Source: Spirochaetaceae bacterium (GTDB lineage: Bacteria > Spirochaetota > Spirochaetia > Treponematales > Treponemataceae). Taken from it: a stretch of DNA of 32,482 nt. Every line of letters starts with the position of its first letter. Positions within the stretch are counted from its first letter, which is position 1. Under the pieces are notes generated by a model that did no database searches, had not been told where the DNA came from, and was given only the letters and a program-made list of their open reading frames with translations. The stretch spans positions 1-32,482 of the forward strand of contig JAGBFB010000038.1 of the NCBI GenBank assembly GCA_017936665.1, given 5' to 3'. Below, piece by piece: positions 23,854-32,398 of this stretch. The translations under genes and the position numbers were made by a program.

Positions 23854-25558
23854 AGATATAAGCATTAAAGATTTTGCTCTCATTGATTCTCTTTCTTTGG
23901 ATTTAGATTCAGGATTCACTGTTTTAAGTGGAGAAACTGGTGCAGGTAAATCTATTTTGATAGGAGCACTTTCTTTTTTGCTAGGTGGAAAAGGTGGAGT
24001 TGACCAAATTAGACCTGGTTGCACAGAAGCAAAAGTAAGTGGAACTTTATTTATTGATAACAAAAAAAAAGAAGCATTAACTTGGTTAGATGAACACAGT
24101 ATCACTCCAGAAGATAATAGAGTTTTACTAAGGCGTCTTGTGAGAGATAACGGAAAATCTGGTTCTTGGATTCAAGATACGCCCGTTACAAGAACAGAAC
24201 TTGCAGAATTTACATCTTTTTTTGTGGATATTCACGGACAACATGAACATCAGTCTCTAATGAAGGTTAGTGAACACATAAAATATTTAGATTCTTATGC
24301 AAATTTGACAGATGAAGTTGCTGAATTTTCTACTATTTACAAATCCTTAGTTGAAAAAAGAGCTACCTTAGAAAAATTTAATAGTAGTGACGCAAAAAGA
24401 GCCGAAAAAATTGAATTGTTGAGTTTTGCAATTTCAGAAATTGAAGAAGCTAAATTAAAATCAGGTGAAGATGTAGAACTTGAAGCAGAAGAAAGTAGAC
24501 TCTCTCAATACGAAAAATTATATGAAAATCTAGAATTAATGACTTCTGGTTTTTCTCAAAGTAATGATTCAATTTTACAAGGAATGAAAAAAATTCGTAC
24601 TGTGGCAGAACATAGTAGTGAAATTGATAAAAATTTAGAACAACTTTCAACCCGAATAAATAATGCATTTTATGAATTAACTGACATAAACGATGAATTA
24701 AAAACATATAAGCAATCTTTAATTTTTGATCCAGAACGATTAGAAGAAATACAGGAAAGACAAGCTTTAATTTTCAAACTAAAGAAAAAATATTGTTCTT
24801 CTGTAAATTCTTCGATTGACGAAATTATTCAATATGGTCAGAATGCAAAAAAAGAATTAGAAGAACTTTCTTCTTGGAATGAAAATGCACAAGAATTGAT
24901 AAATTCGATTAAACTTTTAGAAAAAGAAGTTTTTTCTAGGGCTTTAAAAATTTCTGAAAAAAGAAAATCTTCAGCAAATAAAATGGCTTTGCAGATAGAA
25001 GAGGTTTTGGCAAATTTGGGAATGGCAGGAAGTAAGTTTGCTGTTTCTATCACACAAAAAGAAAATTCTGATTTGATGCAAAAATGTGGACCTCGTGGAA
25101 TGGATAATGTTGAATTTTTAATTTGTGCAAACAAAGGTGGGGAATTAAAACCTCTTGCAAAAATCGCTTCTGGAGGTGAAATTTCTAGGGTTATGCTTGC
25201 AATGAAAACCATTCTTGCTGAATCTGATTCTGTGGATACTTTGATATTTGACGAAATTGACACAGGTATTGGTGGCGAAGTTTCTGTATCTGTAGGTAAT
25301 CATATTAAAAAACTTTCGCAAAAAAAACAAATTTTCTGTATAACACATCTTGCCAGTATAGCAGTTTATGCCGATAATCAAATAAGGATTGAAAAAAATT
25401 CTGATAACACAACTACAAAAACTTCGGCAAGAATTATTACGGGGCAAGAAAGAGTAGAAGAAATTGCAAGAATGCTTTCAGGTGATGCAGCAGATTCAGC
25501 TTCTTGTGAGCATGCAAGAAAACTTTTAGAAAAATACTCAAATTGTTTACCTTCATAA
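23846..25558 (+). CDS. recN: DNA repair protein RecN
   Basis: A 570-residue SMC-like ATPase acting in double-strand-break repair. The Walker A motif is GETGAGKS (29-36), a long coiled-coil region spans about 150-350, the ABC signature is SGGEISRVMLA, and Walker B is TLIFDEIDTGIGG (~463-475). The start is TTG with GGAGG 5 nt upstream, inside the end of nadK. It gives the family-typical N-terminus of Met-Leu-Glu followed by IKDFALI. An ATG start is not available at the right place. Confidence 0.95.
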   Translation: MLEDISIKDFALIDSLSLDLDSGFTVLSGETGAGKSILIGALSFLLGGKGGVDQIRPGCTEAKVSGTLFIDNKKKEALTWLDEHSITPEDNRVLLRRLVRDNGKSGSWIQDTPVTRTELAEFTSFFVDIHGQHEHQSLMKVSEHIKYLDSYANLTDEVAEFSTIYKSLVEKRATLEKFNSSDAKRAEKIELLSFAISEIEEAKLKSGEDVELEAEESRLSQYEKLYENLELMTSGFSQSNDSILQGMKKIRTVAEHSSEIDKNLEQLSTRINNAFYELTDINDELKTYKQSLIFDPERLEEIQERQALIFKLKKKYCSSVNSSIDEIIQYGQNAKKELEELSSWNENAQELINSIKLLEKEVFSRALKISEKRKSSANKMALQIEEVLANLGMAGSKFAVSITQKENSDLMQKCGPRGMDNVEFLICANKGGELKPLAKIASGGEISRVMLAMKTILAESDSVDTLIFDEIDTGIGGEVSVSVGNHIKKLSQKKQIFCITHLASIAVYADNQIRIEKNSDNTTTKTSARIITGQERVEEIARMLSGDAADSASCEHARKLLEKYSNCLPS

Positions 25559-25585
25559 TTTTGCTGTCTTGAAAGGAAGGAAGTT

Positions 25586-26389
25586 ATGGCAAAGATAGCT
25601 GCAGAAAGTAGAGAATTATTTAATTCAAAGATGAAACCTTATAAGGAAACCATTGATAAATCTTACGAAAAAGAAAAAAATATTTTGCAAGTAATTTCAA
25701 AAGATTCTTCTGGTGTTGCTTATAAGAAATTTCTTTTAGCAGAAGAAATGATGTACATCACAACTTTATATCTTGCTATAAATAATCTTTCTGTGGAATT
25801 AATTGCGACAAAAAATACAGATGCCTTAAACGAAGGAAGAAAGGCTTTATATAAATCAGTAATTTATCTTGAAGAAATTGTTACAAATTTTATAGATGCA
25901 CCATATTCTGATTACGAAAAAAATGTTGCAGAAATAGAAAATACCCCATTAGAAAAACGATATTTTACAATTAGAAAATTAGGTTTAGCAATTAGATTGA
26001 TAAAAGATGCTTATGGTGAAAATACTAAATGGAAGTGGGCTTTTATTGAGTTACAAGGAAGATTTGCTACTGTTGCAAAAAATATGTTAAATATGAAAAC
26101 TGCAATGAAAGATTATTTTGATCCACGTTCACCAGACTACGACACTACAGTTTACTATATTCGGCTTATCAAAAAACTTTTGCGACAGTCTGCTGATGGT
26201 TATCGTGATAGATACGAACTTTCAACTCGTCGTATTGATGATATGCGTCTTGCTATAAATTATTTGATGGCTTTGCGTAGAATATGTATTTTAACAACTG
26301 AACAAAATGAAGCAGAAGAAATTAAGAAAAAAATTATTGTTTGGAAAGAAAAACTAGAAAACGACCAAAAGAAGGGAATTTGTAAATAA
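25586..26389 (+). CDS. Conserved hypothetical helical protein
   Basis: 267 residues, strongly charged (Lys/Glu rich) and predicted almost wholly helical, with no signal peptide, membrane segment or motif I recognise. Aromatic and Arg-rich stretches such as TKWKWAFIELQGRFATVAKN and YRDRYELSTRRIDDMR suggest a surface for protein or nucleic-acid binding. GGAAGGAAG precedes the ATG. It lies 27 nt after recN and its stop overlaps the ATG of the next HD protein by one base (TAATG), so the two are probably made together. Confidence 0.7.
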   Translation: MAKIAAESRELFNSKMKPYKETIDKSYEKEKNILQVISKDSSGVAYKKFLLAEEMMYITTLYLAINNLSVELIATKNTDALNEGRKALYKSVIYLEEIVTNFIDAPYSDYEKNVAEIENTPLEKRYFTIRKLGLAIRLIKDAYGENTKWKWAFIELQGRFATVAKNMLNMKTAMKDYFDPRSPDYDTTVYYIRLIKKLLRQSADGYRDRYELSTRRIDDMRLAINYLMALRRICILTTEQNEAEEIKKKIIVWKEKLENDQKKGICK

Positions 26390-27594
26390 TGATTCAAACA
26401 AAACTTGTATTAAAACTATTTGAAGCCTTTTCTATAGAAAGATGGAACGATTTAGTAAGACCATTTGATATGATTGAAATGGATAAATCTGGCGAAAGAA
26501 TGGTTCTTGCATACATAATCGGAAAATATGAAGAAGAAAGAGGAAATGAAATAGATTGGCATTGGTTAATGTATGCTTCTTTGTTTGGTTTATTAAAAAA
26601 AATTGCTCTTTGCGATATTAAAGCTCCTGTACAAAGAATGATAAAAAGTGAATATCCTGAAGAATATAAAAAACTTGATGAATGGGTAATTTCTCAATAT
26701 CAAGATTTTATCGAAGATAAAGAGCTTTTTAAACAATTTTCAGATTACTTGCTTGGAAATTATAAACCTAAAACTGAAATTACTTTAAGAGTTTACAGGG
26801 CTGCTCATAAATATTCTACAATGCGTGAATTTGAAATGATTTCTGTAGTAAACGAAAAAAGTAGATTAACCAAAATAGAAAAAGAAATTAATGAAGATAT
26901 TCAGCCTTATTTAGATTTAAAAGGTTTACAACTTTTAATTACAAAACAAAAGCCTTACGATTTTTTGATGATAATTGAACAACTTCGTTTTCAAACTAGA
27001 TGGAATCAAACTCCTCGAGTTCCAAAAACTAGTGTTCTTGGGCATTGTTTTTTTGTCGCAATTTTTACTTTATTGCTTGGAAGAGAACAAAGCGTAAAAT
27101 TCTGTCCAAAACGTGAATATAACAATTATTTTTCAGCACTTTTTCACGATTTGCCAGAATCTGTAACAAGAGATATTATTTCCCCTGTAAAACAAGCAAC
27201 AAGGGAACTTCCTGCAATCGTGAAGAAACTTGAAGATGAAATTGTACAACGAGAACTTGTTCCTTTGATGGAAAAATTCTATGTAGATGAAATTCTTTAT
27301 TTTACAAGTGATGAATTTGACAACAGAATTTGTGATAAAAATTATCAGAATGTAAGAGAAGTTTCTTTTGAAGAATTAAATGAAAAATATAATTTAGATG
27401 AATTTAATCCTGTAGACGGAAAATTAGTGAGATGTGCAGATCATGTTGCTGCTTTCATCGAAGCTGACCGTTCTATTAAACATGGTATTACATCAATACA
27501 TCTTACAGAAGGAAAAAATAACATAAAAAAAATCTATCCTGCTGGTTGCCTTGTAAATGGGTTTGCCATTGGTGATTTTTTTGAATCATTTTAA
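26389..27594 (+). CDS. HD-domain phosphohydrolase with a degenerate second HD copy
   Basis: 401 residues. The C-terminal half is an intact HD_3/YfbR-like domain, with His219 in LGHCFF, His253-Asp254 in ALFHDLPES, DIISPVK and the distal Asp351 in CADHVAAF. Such domains dephosphorylate nucleoside monophosphates or related compounds. The N-terminal half appears to be a decayed copy: SLFGLLKKIALCDIKAPV (64-81) aligns with ALFHDLPESVTRDIISPV (250-267), with HD replaced by GL. Translation is coupled to the upstream hypothetical gene. The substrate is unknown. Confidence 0.78.
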   Translation: MIQTKLVLKLFEAFSIERWNDLVRPFDMIEMDKSGERMVLAYIIGKYEEERGNEIDWHWLMYASLFGLLKKIALCDIKAPVQRMIKSEYPEEYKKLDEWVISQYQDFIEDKELFKQFSDYLLGNYKPKTEITLRVYRAAHKYSTMREFEMISVVNEKSRLTKIEKEINEDIQPYLDLKGLQLLITKQKPYDFLMIIEQLRFQTRWNQTPRVPKTSVLGHCFFVAIFTLLLGREQSVKFCPKREYNNYFSALFHDLPESVTRDIISPVKQATRELPAIVKKLEDEIVQRELVPLMEKFYVDEILYFTSDEFDNRICDKNYQNVREVSFEELNEKYNLDEFNPVDGKLVRCADHVAAFIEADRSIKHGITSIHLTEGKNNIKKIYPAGCLVNGFAIGDFFESF

Positions 27595-27606
27595 TTATTA
27601 AACTAC

Positions 27607-27633
27607 TAAAAAATATTTTTTTTATGCCGATAA
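27607..27633 (+). promoter_or_regulatory. Sigma-28 (FliA) flagellar-type promoter
   Basis: TAAA (27607-27610), exactly 15 nt, GCCGATAA (27626-27633): an exact match to the enterobacterial/spirochaetal sigma-28 consensus. The transcription start should fall near 27641, about 3 nt before the LysM gene ATG at 27644. That gene has no Shine-Dalgarno sequence. Confidence 0.75.
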
Positions 27634-27643
27634 TACATATGAT

Positions 27644-28498
27644 ATGAAGAGTTTTTTTTGTAGTTTTAAGTATATTTTATTTTTATTATTCATTATTATT
27701 TTTTCTTCTCAAACAGTTTCACATCAAGTGCAAAAAGGTGAAACTCTGTATAGTATTAGCCGCAAATATGGAATTAGTGTAGGGGAACTATGTTCTGCGA
27801 ATAATATTTCTACTAGTTCTGTAATAAAAACAGGTCAAAATTTAAAAATTCCTACAAAAAATTTATCTGAAAAATCTACAAACGAAAAAATTGAAAAAAC
27901 AGATACTTACATCGTTAAAAAAGGTGATACTCTTTATGGAATTGCCAAGCGTTTTGGTGTTTCTGTTGAAACTTTAACAATTATGAATAAAATGAGCGGT
28001 TCAAAAACAATAAAAGTAGGTCAAACTTTAATTGTTCCTTTAGCAACTAGTGATAATTCTCAAGTTATTGCAAATGTTTCTGATATAGAAGATTTTCAAT
28101 TAACTGATTCGAGAACTTATGATAAAAATAAAAAAGGCGATAAAACTTTATTGTGGCCTGTTTCTGCAAAAGAAATTCAATATGTAGAAGGAAAGGTTTC
28201 TGGAGTTTCTATTACTACAAATTTGAACGAAAATGTAAATATTGTTCGTGAAGGAACAGTTATGTTTTGTGGTTTATATCGTGGTTTTGGTAATGTTGTC
28301 TTTGTTCAATCAAAAAGTGGATATATGTATGTTTACACAAATTTAGATAAAATTAATGTATCTAAGGGAGATTCCGTTAAATTAAACGAAAAAATTGGAA
28401 CTGTAGCTATTGATACAAGAACAAATAAACCACAGTTGTTATTTATGGTTTTCAAAAATGGAAATCCTATAGATCCAGCTAAAGCTCCTCGTGGATAA
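27644..28498 (+). CDS. Exported protein with two LysM repeats and a degenerate LytM (M23) domain
   Basis: 284 residues: N-terminal hydrophobic signal segment (~9-25), LysM 1 (~27-70, HQVQKGETLYSISRKYG), LysM 2 (~88-133, YIVKKGDTLYGIAKRFG), a short linker and a LytM/M23-like domain (~165-284). LysM repeats bind peptidoglycan. The M23 zinc ligands are missing: the HxxxD position reads GVSITTNLNE and the HLHFE position reads QLLFM. It is therefore probably non-catalytic, perhaps an activator or anchor like EnvC/NlpD. A sigma-28 promoter suggests expression with flagella. The 49-nt gap separates it from the HD gene. Confidence 0.82.
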   Translation: MKSFFCSFKYILFLLFIIIFSSQTVSHQVQKGETLYSISRKYGISVGELCSANNISTSSVIKTGQNLKIPTKNLSEKSTNEKIEKTDTYIVKKGDTLYGIAKRFGVSVETLTIMNKMSGSKTIKVGQTLIVPLATSDNSQVIANVSDIEDFQLTDSRTYDKNKKGDKTLLWPVSAKEIQYVEGKVSGVSITTNLNENVNIVREGTVMFCGLYRGFGNVVFVQSKSGYMYVYTNLDKINVSKGDSVKLNEKIGTVAIDTRTNKPQLLFMVFKNGNPIDPAKAPRG

Positions 28499-28637
28499 AT
28501 CTCTAATTTGCTAAAAATATCAAAAATGTGAATATTTTTCGATAAAAAAATATTTAATACCTACTAAAAAAATATGAAAAAATGCATTTTTTTTTATAAA
28601 AAATATTGTATTTCATTTTTCTATTCATTACATTTAT

Positions 28638-28663
28638 CTTAGGATACCTAGTTATCCTAGGAG
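28638..28663 (+). promoter_or_regulatory. Hairpin overlapping the ribosome site of the sigma-factor gene
   Basis: CTTAGGATA (28638-28646) pairs with TATCCTAGG (28653-28661), 9 bp with one G-U, 6-nt loop. The right arm contains AGG of the AGGAG ribosome site (28659-28663) for the ATG at 28671. If transcribed, it could hide the site. As DNA it is also a dyad that could bind a regulator. Confidence 0.4.
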
Positions 28664-28670
28664 AAAACAT

Positions 28671-29666
28671 ATGAAAGGAAGACTTCGTGCTAAATCTGAT
28701 GAAAATCAACCTCCATCAGAAGTCGACAAAAAAGTAGGATCGTTGGAATTAGATCCACTTTCAGTTTATCTCAAGCAAATTTCTTATAACAAACTTCTAA
28801 CAGCAGAAGAAGAAAAAGAACTTGGGATAAAGATTAAAAAATGTAAAGGTGATATTGCTGAATTACTTGCAAAGGCAGAGAACACCTTTTCGGTAACGGA
28901 AAAATCTGAAATAGAAAAGCAGATTTTAGATTTACAAAAGTTATTATGTAATTACAAACATCGGATGATATCGGCTAATTTAAGATTAGTTGTATCAGTA
29001 GCAAAAAAGTACCAACACAGAGGCTTGCCTCTTCTGGATTTAATTGATGAAGGCAATATCGGTTTGATTGAAGCAGTAAACCGATTTGATTCAGAAAGAG
29101 GTTATCGTTTTTCTACCTACGGAATTTGGTGGATACGACAAGCTATCATCAAAGGAATTGCAGATAAAAGTCGTGTAATTCGAATTCCTATCCACATGTT
29201 AAATACGATTAACAAAACACTAACACTAGCAAGAGCTTTAACACAATCAATGGAACAAGAACCATCTATGAGTGTTTTAGCAGAAAATCTTGGAATGTCT
29301 GAAAAAGAACTAGAAACAATTTTGAATTATACCCAAGAAACTTCTAGTTTAGATGTAAATGTTGATGAAGAAAATTCATCTCATATTTCAGATATTATTA
29401 GTGATGATAATTTTGAAGAACCTTTAAATGCAGTTTTTTCTGCTGCACTTAAATCTACTTTTGATAAAGTTTTAATGTCTTTATCATCTAGAGAGATGGC
29501 TATTGTACAATTACGTTATGGATTAGATGGACATAAACCCATGACTCTAGAAGAGACAGGTAGAGCATTAGGATTAACAAGAGAAAGAGTTAGACAGATT
29601 CAAGAATCGGCATTGAAAAAGCTACGTCACAAAGAAGAACTTCTTGAATTTGTAAATTACAATTAA
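28671..29666 (+). CDS. Group-2 sigma-70 family RNA polymerase sigma factor
   Basis: 331 residues. Region 1.2 is DPLSVYLKQIS (~28-38). Region 2 (~100-165) includes NLRLVVSVAKKY, DLIDEGNIGLIEAVNRFD and FSTYGIWWIRQAI. Region 3 is around 175-240, and region 4 has TLEETGRALGLTRERVRQI (~290-308). It lacks the long N-terminal 1.1 region of a housekeeping RpoD, so it is an RpoS/RpoD2-like alternative factor. An extra ~30-residue charged insert lies between regions 1.2 and 2 (AKAENTFSVTEKSEIEKQIL). It is monocistronic and ends 3 nt from the convergent exonuclease gene. The ~170-nt upstream region is very AT rich and holds the hairpin at the ribosome site. Confidence 0.88.
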   Translation: MKGRLRAKSDENQPPSEVDKKVGSLELDPLSVYLKQISYNKLLTAEEEKELGIKIKKCKGDIAELLAKAENTFSVTEKSEIEKQILDLQKLLCNYKHRMISANLRLVVSVAKKYQHRGLPLLDLIDEGNIGLIEAVNRFDSERGYRFSTYGIWWIRQAIIKGIADKSRVIRIPIHMLNTINKTLTLARALTQSMEQEPSMSVLAENLGMSEKELETILNYTQETSSLDVNVDEENSSHISDIISDDNFEEPLNAVFSAALKSTFDKVLMSLSSREMAIVQLRYGLDGHKPMTLEETGRALGLTRERVRQIQESALKKLRHKEELLEFVNYN

Positions 29667-29669
29667 AAA

Positions 29670-30227
29670 TTAATCTTTGATGTGAGCAAGGTTGTGTTGG
29701 AAAACTTCCATACACACTCTTGCATCGTCTAACGCTCTATGAGCACTTTCAACAGAAATACAAAATTCATTAGCTAAAAATTGTAAATTATATTTTCCTA
29801 ATTCTGGATAAATTTTTCTAGAATTTTTTAAAGTATCCACTGCTGGAATATTCGGCTTTTTTAGTTCTGATTTATTTAATCTTAAAAGTTCAGCGTTTAC
29901 AAAACCAATATCAAAATTTGCGTTATGGGCTACTAAAATTGTTCCATTTATAAAATCTAAAAAATCATCACATATCTGGGCAAAAGTTGGTTCATTTGCA
30001 ACCATTTGATTTGTAATTCCATTTACTTTTGTTGCACAAAAAGGAATGGGCATTTGAGGATTTATCAAGGTTGAGAATTTATCAATTATTCCATCTTTAT
30101 TAAATTTTACAGCCCCGATTTCAATAATTTTATCAGTTTTATTCATAAGTCCAGTTGTTTCTGTATCGAAGGCTGTAAAAATTTCTCCGCCTTGGTAAAG
30201 ACGGAGAATTTGTTTTATTGTTTTCAT
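29670..30227 (-). CDS. DEDDh 3'-5' exonuclease (DnaQ/epsilon-like)
   Basis: 185 residues, just the exonuclease domain. ExoI is FDTETTGL (Asp21, Glu23), ExoII AHNANFDIGF (Asp106) and ExoIII SAHRALDDARV (His163, Asp168), so the DEDDh set is complete. It could be a separate proofreading subunit or an exonuclease acting on DNA or RNA ends. No polymerase-binding tail is obvious. The ATG lacks a clear ribosome site and lies 11 nt after the phosphohexomutase stop, so translation may depend on re-initiation. Confidence 0.9.
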   Translation of the reverse strand: MKTIKQILRLYQGGEIFTAFDTETTGLMNKTDKIIEIGAVKFNKDGIIDKFSTLINPQMPIPFCATKVNGITNQMVANEPTFAQICDDFLDFINGTILVAHNANFDIGFVNAELLRLNKSELKKPNIPAVDTLKNSRKIYPELGKYNLQFLANEFCISVESAHRALDDARVCMEVFQHNLAHIKD

Positions 30228-30238
30228 TTTGTTTTTGA

Positions 30239-32008
30239 TTATTTTACTGAATCAAGAACTTCTTTGATTTCTTTATCAATAGCAGCTGTTAATTTATCTG
30301 CTTCTTCTTTTGCTTTTGCAAGGTCAGAAGAATTTTCGATTACACAGTTGATGTAGAATTTAATCTTAGGTTCTGTTCCTGATGGACGAGCACTTACAAC
30401 TGTTCCTCCATCTAAGAAAAATTGAATTACATTGCTTTTTGGTAAATCAAGTTTTTCTTTTTTATCAGGATTTGCTGGATTATAAACAACACTTTCTCCT
30501 ACATCTCTAATTGAAAGTACAGTTTTTCCTCCAAGAGATTTTAATCCTTCTGTGCGGAGTTTTGTCATGATGTTTTTCATTGTTTGTCCGCCAGATGCTC
30601 CTGGGAAGTTTTGTGAAATTGCACTATCTTGGAAGTATCCATAAGTTGTGTAAAGTTCTTCAAGTCTTTGTAAAAGTGATTTCCCTTGTGTTCTCCAGTA
30701 AAGTGTCATTTCTGCACACATTGCAGCAGCAGAAACTCCGTCCTTATCCCGAACATCTGTTTCAACGTTATATCCGTAACTTTCTTCAAATCCGAAGATA
30801 TAGTTATTACTATTTGTTTTTTCAAATCCTGCCATTACATTTGCAATCCATTTGAAACCTGTTAAACATTCTACAAGTTTTACACCGTTTGCTGCACAAA
30901 TTTTATCTGCAAAAGGAGAAGTAACGATAGAACGAACGATTGCTGGATTTGCAGGCATTTTTCCAAGTTCTTTTCTTGAAACAATGATGTAATCTGTTAG
31001 CAATGCTCCCATTTGGTTTCCTGTGATAAGAACATATTTTCCATTTGCATCTGGAACAGCAATACCGAATCGGTCTGCGTCAGGGTCTGTTGCCATAACA
31101 ACATCAGCTTTTTCTTTTTCAGCTAATTCAACAGCCATTTTTAGTGCAGGTGCTTCTTCTGGATTAGGTTTTTCTACAGTTGGGAAGTTTCCGTCTGGGA
31201 TTCTTTGTTCTGGAACAGTAATTACTGTAAGTCCTAAATCACTTAGAACTTTTTCTACGTGCATTGCACCTGTTCCGTGAAGTGGTGTGTAAACGATTTT
31301 TGCTTCTGATGCTTTTGCTTTAATTACATCTGGTCTAAAAAGTTGAGCTTTACACATTTCCCAATATTTTTCATCAACTTCTTTATCAATCATGATGAGT
31401 TTGCCTGATGCAAGAGCTTCTTCTTTTGATATTGTTTTAATAGTAGAAACTGCATTTACTTCATCAATAATTCCTGTATCATGTGGTTCAATAACTTGAG
31501 CTCCGTCGTTCCAATATGCTTTATATCCGTTGTACTGAGGTGGATTGTGGGATGCTGTTACAACAACACCTGTATCGCAACCTAAAGTACGAATTGCAAA
31601 TGAAAGTTCTGGAGTAGGGCGTAAGCTTGTAAAAAGATAAGTTTTGAATCCGTTTGCAGCAAAAATTAATGCTGTTGCTTCTGCAAATACGTCAGAAAAA
31701 CGTCTTGAATCGTAAGCAATAACTGCTGATAATGTTCCTGCTTTTGCTTTTTCAGGGAAAGTTTTGATAAAATAGTTTGCAAGACCTTGTGTAGCGTGGT
31801 TAATCATCCATGTGTTCATACGATTTGTACCACCACCGATAATTCCTCTTAATCCACCTGTTCCAAATTCAAGATTTTGATAAAATCTGTCTTCAAGTTC
31901 AGCCATATTTTCGGCTTTAATAAGTTCTTCTACTTCTTGTCTAAAGTGTTGGTCTTTTTCTTCATTAATGTATTCTTTTGCACGTGCAAGAATTTCATTT
32001 TTATCCAT
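30239..32008 (-). CDS. Phosphoglucomutase/phosphomannomutase (alpha-D-phosphohexomutase)
   Basis: A 589-residue cytoplasmic enzyme interconverting hexose (or pentose) 1- and 6-phosphates. The phosphoserine loop TASHNPPQYNGYK has catalytic Ser153, the metal loop is DPDADR (308-313), the sugar-binding loop GFEESYGY is at ~400, and the phosphate-binding RPSGTEPKIKFY is near 550. The length fits the PgcA/PGM2-like class, in which phosphopentomutase activity is also known. AGGAG precedes the ATG. It is first of two genes with the exonuclease. Confidence 0.93.
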   Translation of the reverse strand: MDKNEILARAKEYINEEKDQHFRQEVEELIKAENMAELEDRFYQNLEFGTGGLRGIIGGGTNRMNTWMINHATQGLANYFIKTFPEKAKAGTLSAVIAYDSRRFSDVFAEATALIFAANGFKTYLFTSLRPTPELSFAIRTLGCDTGVVVTASHNPPQYNGYKAYWNDGAQVIEPHDTGIIDEVNAVSTIKTISKEEALASGKLIMIDKEVDEKYWEMCKAQLFRPDVIKAKASEAKIVYTPLHGTGAMHVEKVLSDLGLTVITVPEQRIPDGNFPTVEKPNPEEAPALKMAVELAEKEKADVVMATDPDADRFGIAVPDANGKYVLITGNQMGALLTDYIIVSRKELGKMPANPAIVRSIVTSPFADKICAANGVKLVECLTGFKWIANVMAGFEKTNSNNYIFGFEESYGYNVETDVRDKDGVSAAAMCAEMTLYWRTQGKSLLQRLEELYTTYGYFQDSAISQNFPGASGGQTMKNIMTKLRTEGLKSLGGKTVLSIRDVGESVVYNPANPDKKEKLDLPKSNVIQFFLDGGTVVSARPSGTEPKIKFYINCVIENSSDLAKAKEEADKLTAAIDKEIKEVLDSVK

Positions 32009-32154
32009 AATTTAACTCCTCGAATGTATCACAAAGTTATTTACATTGTGGTACGACATTAGGCCGCACAGTTTGTATTGTTATAAGAATTATATTGAGA
32101 AGTTTATTTTATGTAAAGTACTACAGAATTTTGCAAAATTATAATTTGTACCAG

Positions 32155-32249
32155 AAAAATTGGCTCTCGTCGAAAAATCCCAAAACTCGCTGGTGCTTCA
32201 CTTCGTTCGCAAGGCTTCGTTTTGTTCTTTTTCGTCTACGCCAATTTTT
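32155..32249. repeat. Structured inverted-repeat element, possibly a dispersed repeat or bidirectional terminator
   Basis: Within the 425-nt gap right of the mutase gene lies a ~95-nt imperfect palindrome: AAAAATTGGC/GCCAATTTTT at the ends (10 bp), CGAAAAA/TTTTTCG inside (7 bp) and CAAAAC/GTTTTG further in (6 bp). The core, around GGTGCTTCACTTCGTTCGC, is richer in GC than its surroundings. T tracts follow each arm on its own strand, so it could terminate in both directions. The rest of the gap (32009-32154 and 32250-32398) shows nothing I can identify. Confidence 0.5.
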
Positions 32250-32398
32250 TACTTTTGAACATCCATATCCTTATTATTGAGAGAAAAATGCAATTTGAGT
32301 GAAATTTTAGCAAAAAAAATTCATTTTTTACAAGATTTAATAAAATCCTGTTATAAGTTTGTATAAAAAAACAACTAGAAAAATAAATAGATTTTTTA

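Noticed and set aside
25363-25378. A second GCCGATAA sequence inside recN
   Set aside because: No TAAA lies 15 nt upstream and it is in the middle of coding sequence, so it is a chance match.
28574-28592. A-tract/T-tract palindrome around ATGCAT upstream of the sigma-factor gene
   Set aside because: It consists almost only of A and T runs in very AT-rich DNA and has no stable hairpin.
32095-32280. A 61-codon open frame across the structured element
   Set aside because: No ribosome site, a composition that follows the inverted repeat, and no recognisable protein features; treated as non-coding.
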